A model generated the notes under the pieces. That model ran no database searches. It was given only the letters and a program-made list of their open reading frames with translations, and was not told the origin of the DNA. Below, one piece after another: positions 11,238-22,589 of a DNA stretch of 64,000 nt; within the stretch, counting starts at the first letter, position 1; every line of letters starts with the position of its first letter. Source of the DNA: Azadirachta indica. Lineage: Eukaryota > Streptophyta > Magnoliopsida > Sapindales > Meliaceae. The translations under genes were made by a program, and so were the position numbers. Where the stretch lies: assembly GCA_022749755.1 (NCBI GenBank), contig CM040451.1:3982871-4046870 (forward strand), given 5' to 3'.

Positions 11238-12060
11238 GGACAAATAAAATGTATATCACCCTATTCATATCTAGTTAGATGGATATAATTATGTACTATA
11301 GGTTCAAGTAATGTTCAGTTTTTTCAAAGGACGTCATCTTTGGCGGTATATCACTGGGCATAATACCGAACTTGTCAAAACCGATGACAACACTAATAAA
11401 TAGTTTGCTGATTGTTTGGAAGAATGGGATAGTAAAAACCATCAAATTATTACATGGTTCCATAATACTTCTATCTCCTCTATCCATTTACAATTTGAGA
11501 GATTTGAGACGTCCAAAGCATTGTGGGACTTCCTTACTCATCAGTATACCGCTATTGATCTATCACACCAGTATCAAATTCTATGCAAGTTTCATCAGAT
11601 GCGCCAACCAATTTATCTCTGATTTTCACTCATAGATGCAATTTTTATGGGACTAGCTATCACTTTGAAAACCTAAGTGGACAACCTTTGAGGATGCAGC
11701 AAGATTTACCACTTATAGGGATTAGCAAAGGTTAATGATGTTTCTTATAGTCTTACGACATATTTTTAAGCCTACTAGAGCTTCCTTTCTTCATCAGAAA
11801 CTTTGCCTCGTCTTCACAAAGCTATTAATATGCTCGTCTTCGAAGAAACTTGGCTTGCTCCTCTATAACCACTGCGACTTGACACTTCTTGGCTACAGCT
11901 TCAGCTTCTCAACTTATCTCTCTAGTCAACTGCAATTATTATCATAAGATTGGCCAATAGATTCTCAATTGTCTTATTAGGAGATACAAAATTTGTCGAA
12001 AAGTTGGTCCTCAACATTTTGCATGAGATTGTCCAAACAAAGGAAAACTGAAGCATCCTC
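11238..12060 (+). pseudogene. Copia gag relic
   Basis: Readable pieces include LDGYNYVLW, a CLEEWDSKNHQIITWF block (11403 on) and ERFETSKALWDFLTHQY, which are characteristic of copia-type gag (UBN2-like). Beyond 11930 a decayed zinc knuckle can be read as CNYYHKIG with a later cysteine. Several stops and frameshifts break the frame, including at 11402 and 11622. Confidence 0.75.
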
Positions 12061-12815
12061 CACCACTGTCTGCTGCTACTATTGATAACTCCAATGACTG
12101 CCCTACCTTGTCATCCTGTACCATCAATGATCTTGCATCTTTTATTCAGTAACTTTTGCAAAAGTTTGGTAATCCTCCCATTTTACCTTCTTTAATTCCC
12201 TCAAGAATATCCTTTTGATACTTCGACTCTGCGTGCTATAATCATATGAATGTTGACTCTACTATTTTCTCTTTTAAATCTCCTATTCAACATTTTCCTA
12301 CCATTCAAACAACAAATGGATCTATTATGCATGTTAGTCATTTAAGTCAAATCACCTTATCTAATCTCTCTTTACCTGACACTTTCATGATTCCTCATCT
12401 TACTTTCAATCCTTTATCAGTTGGTCAATTATGTGATCTTAGTTTTCATGTTCTTTTCATTGCTTCTGGTTGTTGTGCGTAGGATCTGAAGACGGGTCAG
12501 ATGCTTGGGATAAGTCATAAAGTTGGACGTCTGTTCAAGCTTATTAGTCTTTATCTGCCATCCACATGTCACTTTAGTTCTTTGCCTATTGCCTCCACAA
12601 CTTTTCTCTTCCTTGGGTTTCTAGCACTCTCGCCTAGGGCATATCTCACTCGGTTGTCTTCATTCACTAACTTCTAGTGGTATTCTAGGTACTGTATCCC
12701 ACGATCAAATAGATTGTGTCTCTCTTCAAATAACAAAATGTACTGCTTTACCTATTAATAATAATAACTCTATTTCTATTTTTCTATTTGATCTCATCTA
12801 TTTTGATATTTGAGG
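12061..12815 (+). pseudogene. Copia protease and pre-integrase relic
   Basis: The protease active site (usually DSGA..HM) reads DSACYNHMN near 12226-12252, so the glycine is lost. It continues into FSFKSPIQ, TTNGSIMHVSHLSQITLSN and LTFNPLSVGQLCDL, a typical copia block. DLKTGQMLG and a HSRLGHISL pre-integrase motif follow near 12485-12650. Stops occur at 12480 and later. Confidence 0.75.
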
Positions 12816-13730
12816 GCCTTCCCCTAATGCAACTATAAGCAGGGCCAAGTATTTTATTATTTTTATTGATGATTATTCACAATATACTTGAATATATCTT
12901 ATGAAGCACAGATCACAATAGTCTAAAATCTATTGTAATTTTGTTCAAATGATTCAGACACAATTTTCTTGTTTTATTAATACTTTTCATACTGATAATG
13001 TTATGGAATATAAGGATTTTGAGTTTCTAGCTCTCTTGCAAACCAATGGGACTCTTTATCAGCATTCATGTCCTAGGACATTCCAACAAAATGGTCGGTC
13101 TGAATGAAAACACAGACATATCCTTAAAACTGTTCGTGCTCTTCTCATTTCTGCCTCTTGTCCAGAATGTTTTTGGGAAAAAGCTGTTCTTACAACTACT
13201 TACATTATCAATCATCTACCTTCCTCAGTAATTGGTAATTAACCCCCCTATAAGCGATTATATAAGACTCCTCCTAACTATAATCTTTTTAAAGTTTTTG
13301 GTTGTGCCTATTTTGTCCTTCTCCAGCCTCATGAGTATACTAAATTGGAACCTTGGGCTCGTTTATGTTATTTTTTGGGACATGATATTAAACACAAAGG
13401 TTATAGGTGTTGGGATCCTATGTCTAATCGGCTCCATATATCTAGACATGTAGTTTTTTGGGAACATAAAATATTCTCCTCTATTTCCAGTTTTCATTCT
13501 AAGTCTAATCTTACTCCTTTCTTTACTCATAATTCTACAAATTTGTTTTCTGATGACATTATTGTAGGTAATTCAACTGAGTCCTCAATAGATGTGTCCA
13601 CTACATCACTGCCTGCTCCTAAGTCAACGACCTCGCCTTTTAGGTCCACATCTGACACCTCTATTGTCCCTCTGTCTTTCTCCTCTAATCTTCCTCCTTC
13701 ACTTCGTCAATCTAGTGGGGTAAGATAACT
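12816..13730 (+). pseudogene. Copia integrase relic
   Basis: The core begins FIDDYSQYT near 12864. The QNGRSE motif region is near 13087, followed by HILKTVRALL, INHLPSSVI, FKVFGCAYF and KLEPWARLCYFLGH (13345). The HISRHVVFWE block and a Ser/Thr-rich tail run to 13728. In-frame stops are scattered (for example after QYT, and after QNGRSE). The integrase would be inactive. Confidence 0.85.
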
Positions 13731-13803
13731 TCCTATTAGACTTCGAGACTATCACTGCTTTTTAACTATTCTTTCTTTATATGAGCATCAATCTTATTCC
13801 AGG

Positions 13804-14200
13804 CCAGTTCTAATCCTGTTTATGAAATAGTCAACAACAATGATTACATACTTTATCTGAGTGTGTCCCGCTAGCAGTAGACCAATCAAATTTAGCCCTC
13901 ATGGACCAAAAGGGCATAGGTTGAACAAAGGAGTAAGTTGTTTAGGGGGCTCTTTTGGGATGTCCCCGTGAAGCTAACAACTTGGACAAGATTATACTGT
14001 TCTTGTCGTGTCCTGATGCAGTGTCGTCCAATAATACTCTTAACATAGAATGCGATATACCAAGGACCTACCTCCTCCATGGTCACTATAGCTGCCCATA
14101 TGGACCTCTCTGAGCATGTAATTTACTTCTTTTTAATCGACATATCGTAAGTAAAATAACCCGAATCTTCGTTTGTGTAGTACTCCTTTGATTACTAAAT
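13804..14200 (-). pseudogene. Gypsy integrase N-terminal relic
   Basis: The translation shows HMGSYSDHGGGRSL, then YYWTTLHQD, then CPSC and LHGDIPKEPPKQL (HHCC-type zinc-binding region), followed by GLNLIG and VIIVVDYF of the catalytic core. Stops interrupt it and the rest of the core is missing at the junction with the copia element. Confidence 0.75.
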
Positions 14201-14369
14201 AATGTAAGGATTTGCTCTTAATCCTTCTCGTATCCTTCTTACCTTTGGGCAACTTGCCTTCGAAAATATATTCTTGGATTTGATCCATCTAAATCAAAAC
14301 CTAATATGCCATGCTAATCTAATTAAACTGCGCCTCTTGTCTTTCTATACTTCTCTAATGCAGCACTTC

Positions 14370-14810
14370 TATGGAGATCGTCGTGGGAATCCTTCCTTGT
14401 AACGTCAAAGCCAACTGGGCCAAGGCATCCACTTTGGCATTCTCTAATCGTGGGACTTAGGTTACTATTATTTTTTTGAAGCGCTTCACTATACACAGAT
14501 AGGCATTCATGCTCTCGTCCCTTGTCTAAAATTTGCTGAAAACCTGATTCATCATCAATTGGGAATCTCCCTTTACTTTGAGGCTTTCCTTCCCAATTGA
14601 CAAGGTTAAGCTAAGTCCCGTTAACAAAACCTTATATTCTGCTTCATTGTTGGTTACTTCAAAATCAAAGTGTAGAGGATAGACTAGTTCTTATTTCCAC
14701 GACCTGACTAGGTTTATGCCAACTCCTCTACCCAGAGCATTCGACACCTTGTCTACGTACAAGCGGCAAAATCTCGAATCCACTGGTTGTTCTACCGCAA
14801 TCTATTTAAT
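14370..14810 (-). pseudogene. Gypsy RNase H relic (RVT_3 type)
   Basis: Readable segments are LYVDKVSNALGRGVGINL, FDFEVTNNEAEYKVLLTGL and VPRLENAKVDALAQLA. They correspond to the D, E and D regions of the RNase H fold common in plant gypsy elements. At least one stop is present. Confidence 0.7.
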
Positions 14811-15079
14811 CACATCATCAGACAGTGAGACACCATCGATTTCTGTTTCAACTAACCAGGTCTGAGTAGATTTCCTGCTTAACTCTATAATTCCATATCT
14901 TAAGGCGTCGTTGGTTCACTTATCTCTTATATCATCATTCCCTCTGAGACTGACATGTTTGCGATGAATTCTGTCAATGCTTGGGCTTTGATAACTTTGT
15001 GGGATTGATAGTCGATATTGAATTCAGTGAGCTCAATTGACAACTTGGCTAATAGTCTTGAGATAAGTGATATCTGCCG

Positions 15080-16452
15080 TAGAGATTGATTGGTGGGACC
15101 ACTATGTGTGCGCTTGAAAATATGGTCACAGCTTCCACGTTGCCACCAATAGTGCTAGGGCTAACTTCTTCGAGGGCGTGTATCTCTTCTCAGCATCTAG
15201 CAACAATTTACTTGTATAGTAGATCAGTAGGTACGTTTCTTTATCTTCTTTTACGAACACTGAATTCACCACATGATCGGTCACCGCTAAATACAAGTAT
15301 AACGGGTCCTTGATTAATGGGCTAGCCACATAAGGTGGATTTGCCAAATAGGTTTTTAACTCCTAAAAACTATCTTCACATTCCTTTGTCTACCCTGCGT
15401 ACTTTCCTTTCTTTATAACCTTAAAAAATTGTAAAGATCTATTAGTATTTTTGGAAATGAATTTATTCAGCGTGGCTAACCTCCCTGTTAAAGCTTGCAA
15501 CTTCTTCAACGTCGTTGGCGATTTCATATCGTGTATGGCCTGAATCTTTTGGGGGTTTGTTTCCATCTCCTGTTCAATGACCATGAACTTTAGGAATTTC
15601 CCAAAACTAACTCCAAACACAAATTTTTTAAGATTCAGCTTCATATTATGCCTCATAAGCAGAGAGAAAATTTTTCTTAATTGCTGAACGTGATCCTCGA
15701 TTTTGCGTGACTTAGTGATTATGTCATTCATATACACCTCCATTGTTCTCCATATCAAAGGCTTAAAAATCTTATTCACTAGTCTCTGAAATGTTGCCCT
15801 CATGTACTTTAAACTAAAAGGCATCATTATGTAGTAGTACAACTCCTAGTCAATCATAAATACCACTTTCTCTTGATCGACCTCGTGTATCCAGATTTGG
15901 TTATACCCTAAAAATGCATCTTTGAAGCTTAATAACTTATGTCCAGCTATTGATTCCACTAGTTGATATATTTGTGGAAGTGGGAAACTATCTTTTGGGC
16001 ATGCCTTGTTCAGGTCGATGAAGTCGACATGCATCCTCCATTTGCTGTTGGCCTTCTTGACCATCACTACGTTGGCTACCCAATTCGGGTAATATACTTC
16101 TTTGATGAACCTTGTTGCGATCAACTTGTCCACTTTTTCTTTAATTGCTTCCCTTTTTTCCTGATTAAAGACTTTTCGCTTCTACTTTACGAGTCTGATG
16201 GGTTTACTGATAGACGATAGGAAATCACTCTGCGTTGATTCTTGCCATGTCCTTATTAGTTCAGGCAAACAAATCTACGTGCTCTATCAAGAAGGAGGCC
16301 AACATCCTTCTCTCTTTACTCGGTAGTTGAGAACTGATTCTTGCCATCCGCTCTGACTTTAAGGGGTTAATTGACACTAATTCCAACTCTTTTCCTAGTT
16401 TGGTTGTTGGCCGTATCTTTCCTTCCCCTACACTCTTTTTGAGCTTGTCCAT
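15080..16452 (-). pseudogene. Gypsy reverse transcriptase and connection domain relic
   Basis: Blocks in order: QLPSKERRMLASFLIEHVDLF (16452-16261), VVMVKKANSKWRMHVDFIDL and KACPKDSFPLP (16133-15846), a stop, then MPFSLKYMRATFQRLVNKIF and the active-site box (15842-15390), and DHVVNSVFV plus YYTSKLLLDAEKRY (15347-15126). The YMDD-type catalytic box reads YMND, so one catalytic Asp is lost. Confidence 0.85.
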
Positions 16453-16749
16453 CTCCTTCTGTTGCTTGGTATCCTCCTAATTCAACTTTCTAATGTGTTT
16501 GCCATTACATAATAAGATCGCTTCAAAAAGGCCGTAAAACATCTTCGAACAACCTTCAAATCCCCCGTACTACGCCAATCCCCTCGTTTGTTCGAAATTT
16601 GATCTTTAAGTAATATATGCTCTTTATGGCCCTTATTTTTTTAAGAATGGCCTCTCTAGGATTATTGTGTATGGCATTTTTAAGTTCACAATTTAGAATT
16701 TTATCATCGTAGTCTTCTAATATGGTCTGTCCCCTATCGTCAGTGGCAG

Positions 16750-17310
16750 TTAAACTGAACCTAACAAAAGGATATACAAATCTACAAATCCATACAGAGC
16801 GGTGTCTGCGAGTCTTATCTTTAAATTATCAATCTTTAAAGAGTCTGGAGTCTCTTTGATTATTATGTCAGTCGAGCTCCCTATCTCCACCAAAATCCTA
16901 TTAACTTTAGTTAAACTCACCTTTAGAGTTATTACTAAGGCGTCGTCATAGGGGTAGCTAACCCCTGCTTCATCGGTGAACATGGTTAAAACTAACGCTA
17001 AACGAGATTTTTTCTTAGCTCGGACATTCATCACGTAATGGTCCATAGGAGTATTCAATAGCGAATATTTTAAATAATTCTTCCTTACATTGTTGGAGTT
17101 ACCCGCTAACGTTAGTCGCCCCAAAATCATCATGCTCCTATGAATCGAATCTTCTAATTCTGTCTTCCCATGTCTCAAGCCTTTTTCTATTTTGTATGTT
17201 CTTACTCTGTATCTATCTAGATAATTATTCCTTATGAGGATCTCAACCTATTCCCTCAAGTCCAAACACTGATCCGTCGTATATCCATGATCTTGATAAA
17301 ACATGCACCT
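16750..17310 (-). pseudogene. Gypsy protease relic with upstream zinc-knuckle-like region
   Basis: DHGYTTDQCLDLREQ (near 17290-17240) matches the zinc-knuckle-like region of this gypsy group. The protease segment reads VNRILVEIGSSTDIII, where the family has LVDGGSSADIL, so the catalytic Asp is Glu. Confidence 0.7.
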
Positions 17311-17627
17311 TTTTTCTTTATTGTGAACATTTGATGTTGATCTCAAAGGACATGGTTCGAGTAGCAAACTTGAATCTTTAATCTCTTCATATATCACTGA
17401 CAAAGGCACATTCAACTTTGTGAACTTTTTTTTGTCCTGGATGGGAGTGACTCTCTTAACTCTTTTTTTTGGCAGGGCAGGGAGCTCCTTTCATTCTACC
17501 ATTTCTCTTTCATACCTTACGAATTGAAATCCATGATCTTGCCTCTGCTTGGATTTGTTATTGTAGAGCGTTCATCAAAAGTCTTTTCTCCTTGTAAGGG
17601 CCTAGGATCGAGCCACTACAGGCCCTT

Positions 17628-18763
17628 TCAATTTCTTTGCTCCTTACTCCTAGACTCTTCCAATCTCTCATCCTTCCTTTTTAGCAGCATCCGATTCTCA
17701 ATTTTGATTTCTTCGAAGATCTCCTTCCAAGCCTGCTCATATGTAGTTACGATTTGCTTATGAACAGCAAACCATTCCCTATTTATCTTTAACCCTCTCT
17801 TGAGTCCTTCTAGTGCCAAAGGATGTGAAAAGGCATCACCTTCCATGACTTCCTCATGATACCTTCTTATGAAACTTTTTAGTGTTTCATCTCTCCCTTG
17901 CTTTATCAGCAATAATGAGCTGGGGCTTTTCGTCATAGTCATCACTCCTTTGAACTCATTGGTGAACTGCATACAAAGCTGATAAAAACCCTTCACACTC
18001 TTTGGCCTTAAATTCTTGTACCAATGTCGTGCTTGCCTTTCTAAAGTTATGGAGAATAGGTAGTACATTTGTAACTCCGTCAAACCTTTTAACATCATCA
18101 CTTCTCTAAAGAGATTGTTATACAACATCGGGTCCGTCTTTTTTGTGTATGGCGAGATTTGGCGCATTTTAAATTTTCAGAGAAAGGCTAGATCTTATAT
18201 TTCCTTCGATAAGGGGACTTCAGGGAGAGCTCCGTCCCTTTTAATGTATTTCTGTCCCACTACCTGTTCTTTTCTCTTTGGGCTTATAATTCCTCAGTAA
18301 AGTCTCAGATCCTTTCCTCCATTTCTCTCTTACTGACCACCTGATCAACAGTGGGCATTGCCGATCTGATGTCTTTTCCGTGATGGCCTTAGCCCATCCT
18401 TTTTGCGCTTATGATCCAAGCAAGTTTGCATGTCCACTAAATCTGTACTGCGCTCGGGTCCCCTCTTACAGTGACTTCATTGGCATCGATCAAGGGCCAG
18501 TTTCTGATAAGGTTTTTCTGTATTATAAAGAGGGATTCCTTCATTAAGGCCCTCAGATTTTCAGTCTTCCAAAGCCTTCACTTGTCTGTCCTTCTCCAAA
18601 TACCTTCGTTTGCTTTCTCGCAATTGCTTTGCAAGTTGAATTGCGTCCACCTTTGCTTCATGCATTGCCATTCGCCTCTGAGACAGCTATAGCGAGGCTG
18701 GGGGTACGTTGGAGTCCGACGAATCTTTTTCGCGAATTTTTTCGACTGGTGATCTTTTGGCAA
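17628..18763 (-). pseudogene. Gypsy gag relic
   Basis: The 18167-17628 frame gives 179 residues with LERQARHWYKNL, KGFYQLCMQFTNEF and GRDETLKSFIRRYHEE, the retrotransposon gag fold. An upstream basic segment (18763-18578) and an intervening decayed stretch belong to the N-terminal part. Stops and frameshifts separate them. Confidence 0.8.
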
Positions 18764-18839
18764 CCGTTTGCTCCTTGATCATTGTCGTGGCTTTTTAATC
18801 GCAATCATTTCTGCATATGGAGCTAACTGTTAATATCAA

Positions 18840-19230
18840 GATTTGATATCACATAGTAAAGACTTCTTTTTGCTAATAAAACTTTATTTTTGAAATTGCA
18901 TATCTCCTCTCTCTTCCCATGGGTAGGGTTCAATATATATATATATATATATAGTTCTGTAGTATTAGGAATTGAAATTTACATAAAATTTGAATCATAT
19001 TTTGCAGAATCTTAATTTATCTTAAATTAAAACTTCCAAAATTAGCTTTTTCCCTTAACAAGAATCTCTTTTTTATCAGGTTTTATTCGTGGTGTATTTG
19101 ATTAGAATCTCTACTGAGCCGACTTGATTAGGACACATCGTGACTAGGACGCATCGTGACTAATTAGATATTAAGCTTGCTTGATGCGAAGGCCATTAAT
19201 CCCATGGGCCTGAGCCCATCTTTCCGAACA
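18840..19230 (-). repeat. Candidate gypsy LTR and primer site
   Basis: On the minus strand TGATATCAAATC (18851-18840) differs at three positions from the common TGGTATCAGAGC primer site. Upstream sequence could be the LTR, starting TGTTCGG at 19230. It contains a (TA)n run (18932-18953) and two TCACGATGYGTCCTA copies near 19140. The other LTR is absent, so this is tentative. Confidence 0.35.
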
Positions 19231-20002
19231 TTATGTATAACTATATCGCAATGAAAACGCTTAAATATGTAAATAAGAACTGAGATATAAAATAGTTATT
19301 GATATTGCCCCCAAAAAAAAAAAAAAAGAATTGGCAGTGGGATTCCAGTCCACTGCTACACAAATAAACTATGGTGGTCCTCGCCGTTTTACACCAGTCA
19401 AAACTTTGAATAATGGTTGTGCTTAATTAATGTTGGTGGTACAGTTAATGTGCTGGAAAGCAATGTGTTTTCCAACCGTAGACCACCTCGTCAACTTCAA
19501 AGTCTTCTGGCGTATAGGACGTGCAACCAACTTTGTTCACTTCATGCAGAAAGATAAATTTCCTCTTAATGCTATAATTAATTCACTTTATTAAACGTAG
19601 GGACCAGGGAAGAACTGATCTGTTATGGACTTTTAAACCGTTGAGCAAGTCAGTCAATCCCCAATTGATCACCAAGCGGACAAAACTCGTTTCTTTTCTG
19701 GGGAGAGAACCGCTACTAGCATCTTGAACGACACCGTATTCTTATTAATTAATATATTGGTTTCTGCGTTCGATTCTCGTCCAAAAATTGCAAAGAAATC
19801 AACCTTCATGCTTAATAACCTAATTCGAGACAAAATTTTGTGTAAATGCTCTCAAATTTAATCTTCTTATTTCAAAGGAGATGATCTTCGATTCGAAAAT
19901 ACATGGTACAATGTTTTTGCGTAACATCAAAATTCAACATGGTATTCAATTTCTTCCACTGTGGCTTCGATTTCTGAGACCTCAAAAATATGCAGATACT
20001 GA
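19231..20002. other. CRK2 3' side, no kinase exons
   Basis: A-run at about 19307-19327. There is no ORF of note and no recognisable kinase motif on the minus strand, where CRK1-like exons 3-7 would be expected. The region between gypsy and CRK2 is therefore foreign to the CRK gene or highly diverged. Confidence 0.5.
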
Positions 20003-21100
20003 TCATAAATATTGCGAAAGTAACAGTGTAACTAAAACATGGACAAGATAACTCGCCTTTCCTGCAGAAGCCAGAAATGAAGTTTGATTAAGGAAATATT
20101 GTTTGCAAAACTTAAAGAAAAAGGGTTTTTCTAAACTGAGATCATAAATAGCACCTTCTTGTTTCGCGGAATTGGTTGGCGGTGGAGGCGGAGATTGTGA
20201 TACCGGCGGCTGAGCTTTTGGTGCTGCTGGTGGTGGAGGAGATTCATTGGGTGATGCTGGTGGCTGAGATGTTGCTGGTGGAGGAGATTCATCTGGTGAT
20301 GCAGGCGGCTGAGATGTTGGTGGTGGTGATGGTGATATCGTGGGCCCGTTAGCTGTATCCTCATAGAAACGATTAATTTCGTACCTAAAATTACAACTGG
20401 GTGCGATAACTCTCCCTCCTTGTCTTCCATTACAACACTGCGGAAGCAATGCAGTGGCATTATTGAGGCACTCACGGCATTGCTGCATAGACAAATCAGG
20501 AGTACACTGCACAAGTGCATATATTGTCTGAGGGTTTGACATGTTTGCATTTCCCGTTGCAAACTTACGATGAGAATCACCGGAGGCTGCTTTATTTTTC
20601 AACCTATCCAACAAGGTTCCTACAGCCTTATTGAAGGTGTTCGGGTCCGATACGTTATTTATGTTATACATCCAGAACCAAGGCCCGAATTCCATGTCGC
20701 CAAAAAAGAAGCGGTTTGAGTACCTTAACATACAATAATCATACCATATAAAAGCCTCCTTTTCGTTGGGACAACGTTTTGGGAGCTCAAGAATAGAAGT
20801 GCTGATGCAACTGCGGCAGCTGTCCGGCTTAACATCTCCTCTACAAAGTGCCATTGCGTTAACTTGATTGACATCTCGGCCGTAGGAGGCATTATAAAAT
20901 CCGTAGTCGATTTTAGTGTTAGAGGTTAGGGAGGAAAGGAGTTGGTTCAGGTTTGCTTGGTAGGTTCTGTTGGTGGTGAAGTTGCCCTCATTTCCTGAAC
21001 AGATAGTGTACAGTGGCTCATCTTGCTGGGCACTGGTGAGAGCAACAAGGTGTAACAACATGGTGCAAAAGAAGAATGGCAATACTCTAGAAGAAGCCAT
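20003..21100 (-). CDS. CRK2: DUF26 secreted or membrane-anchored protein, kinase lost
   Basis: The open frame gives 365 aa: a signal peptide (about 1-25, MASSRVLPFFFCTML...), two DUF26 domains with C-x8-C-x2-C motifs (CRGDVKPDSCRSC and CTPDLSMQQCREC), the terminal SCNFRYE, a long proline-rich linker with a duplicated TSQPPASPxESPPP unit, and a hydrophobic end (YLVHVLVTLLL). A GT-AG intron matching CRK1 intron 1 in place and phase fits 20154-20062. It is 93 nt and has no stop, so spliced (334 aa) and unspliced (365 aa) forms share the same C-terminus. The TGA at 20005-20003 falls in the membrane-helix exon, and no kinase follows. The protein would resemble cysteine-rich repeat secretory proteins, anchored by a tail helix or a GPI signal. 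Unlike CRK1, the QGGRV codons are in frame. The start is the ATG at the position shared with CRK1. Confidence 0.85.
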   Translation of the reverse strand: MASSRVLPFFFCTMLLHLVALTSAQQDEPLYTICSGNEGNFTTNRTYQANLNQLLSSLTSNTKIDYGFYNASYGRDVNQVNAMALCRGDVKPDSCRSCISTSILELPKRCPNEKEAFIWYDYCMLRYSNRFFFGDMEFGPWFWMYNINNVSDPNTFNKAVGTLLDRLKNKAASGDSHRKFATGNANMSNPQTIYALVQCTPDLSMQQCRECLNNATALLPQCCNGRQGGRVIAPSCNFRYEINRFYEDTANGPTISPSPPPTSQPPASPDESPPPATSQPPASPNESPPPPAAPKAQPPVSQSPPPPPTNSAKQEGAIYDLSLEKPFFFKFCKQYFLNQTSFLASAGKASYLVHVLVTLLLSQYL

Positions 21101-21600
21101 TGCTAGCTAATTTGGTTTAGTACTCTCACTCTCGATCGGGTTTTGGGTTTTAAAATGCCAAAATTTGAGGAATTTTCTCTAGTGTAGATGGGATGGGTTG
21201 GTGTGAAATGATCAGTTAGTCTTTTGAGAAATAATTAATAATGGAATGGTCGCCCCAACGTATAAGAAGAGTTATCGTTTATATTGTCGTATGCATTGAA
21301 TGGTCTTCTTGTTGGCTCCAAAATTTTTCCTGCCCTATTAATTTAGCGTTTACTTAGTCACCATTTTATCTTTACTCAAGTATAAAGGACAGTTGGCTGA
21401 TGACGATAATCTACAACCAATTTGATCAAAAACCAAGTCATTATAATAATAATAATTGTTATTATTCAACTTATTCATTTTTACAAATTAGATGATAAAA
21501 AAGAGTTGCAAACAATATTTTTAATATGTTTTGAAAACAAAGTTCAATAAATGTTTGGTAATGCAAATTTTTAGCAAAATCCATTCATTTTCCGATTAAC
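21101..21600 (-). promoter_or_regulatory. CRK2 upstream region, homologous to that of CRK1
   Basis: The minus strand matches 1-497 over nearly all its length, including the TTTTAAAA box (21148-21155), the ATTCCTCAAATTTTGGC block and the CAAATTGGTTGTAGA block. A short ATT repeat expansion near 21450 and small indels separate the copies. Confidence 0.7.
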
Positions 21601-21639
21601 TTCTGATATGTGGAACTTTTAAAAATTAAAAAACTATGA

Positions 21640-21960
21640 TAATGAAAATACTAATGAATTATAGTTATTATAATTGGGTGTACAGAATATTTAATATAAA
21701 TTAAAATATATGAGTTTAATTAAATTTATTTTTTATGTAATTTTAATTAATGTTAAAATTATAAATAAAAAAGTGATTTTCTAAAGGTAATTTGATGGAA
21801 GGGGGCAATACAATCATTCATTCATAATTTTTCTCATTTTTAGTATTAAAAAAATTAGAATTTATTGGTTGAAATTTTATATAAAATCTTGTGTTAAAAA
21901 AAAAAAAGATAACAATTAAACTTACCCTTTAGTAGATTCGTAGCACTATACTGATATACA
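21640..21960. repeat. Dispersed MITE-like repeat, copy 2
   Basis: Reverse complement of 6780-7110 with many shared blocks, such as TTTATTGGTTGAAATTTTAT and AAATCTTGTGTTAAAAA. It is non-coding and lies just upstream of the CRK2 promoter. Confidence 0.5.
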
Positions 21961-22350
21961 AAATTGTTAGACAGTTTTGATTAATCACTTAATAATTTTT
22001 TTGAATATATAATTCACAATAAACATCAACGTCACCTGGAAGTACTTTGAACCGCATACATACACATAATAATAACTTTGCTTTGTTCCACCATCAACTT
22101 GTTTTTTGGTCCGACGACTTTTATTACTGGAAATCAAGCACAACTGATAATGATTAATCAATGCAAAAATGACCAAGACTTGTAATTGTCAAATATTAAA
22201 CATACGTAAAATAAAATTGTTAAATTAAATTATCATTAATTAAATTTTTAATTTTTTAAATAAATATAAATTAAAATTATTTTTTATTATATATATAAAT
22301 TAAATTTCTTATACTTTATTTTAAAGTAATTAAGGGTATTATAATCATAT

Positions 22351-22584
22351 AAATAAAATTAAATAGTCAACTAATGGTTTAGGAGAGGTAAGTGTGTCTT
22401 TTTTTAAACTTTTCATGTAAGTGTTAAAATCTAAAACCTCAGAGAAGGTTTGTGTTAAAACCCTTATAAATAAAATTGAATGATTAATTAATGATTCAGG
22501 GGAGGTAAGTGTGTATTTTGTTAAACCTTTCATTTAAGTATTAAAATTTAAAACTTCAAGGAGGTATATGTTAAAACCCTTAAT
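22351..22584. repeat. 117-bp tandem duplication
   Basis: Copies start at 22351 and 22468, both with AAATAAAATT, then a GGTAAGTGTGT block and a GTTAAAACCCTTA end. They are moderately diverged. The GGAGGTATRTGTTAAA motif resembles the termini of the element at 25104-25965. Confidence 0.65.
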
Positions 22585-22589
22585 TTAAA

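Larger units (their letters stand above)
10191..13803 (+). mobile_element. Ty1/copia retrotransposon, 5' part only
   Basis: Order on the plus strand: 5' LTR (10191-10442), primer binding site, long leader with tandem repeats, gag, protease, pre-integrase, integrase core and C-terminal region. It stops at about 13803, at the typical RDYHC...LYEHQSYS linker just before the reverse transcriptase should begin. No 3' LTR was found. It directly abuts a gypsy element in the opposite orientation. All reading frames carry stops, so it cannot be autonomous. Confidence 0.85.
13804..19230 (-). mobile_element. Ty3/gypsy retrotransposon, truncated in integrase
   Basis: Read on the minus strand: LTR-like sequence (about 19230-18852), primer-site-like motif, gag (from 18763), zinc-knuckle-like region, protease, reverse transcriptase, RNase H, zinc-binding integrase domain and the start of the integrase core. 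It ends abruptly at about 13804 after a VDYF motif. No second LTR is seen. Every domain carries stops or frameshifts. Confidence 0.85.

Noticed and set aside
18932..18953. (TA)n run as a promoter TATA element
   Set aside because: Simple microsatellite. It may sit in a gypsy LTR but cannot be assigned as a functional TATA box.
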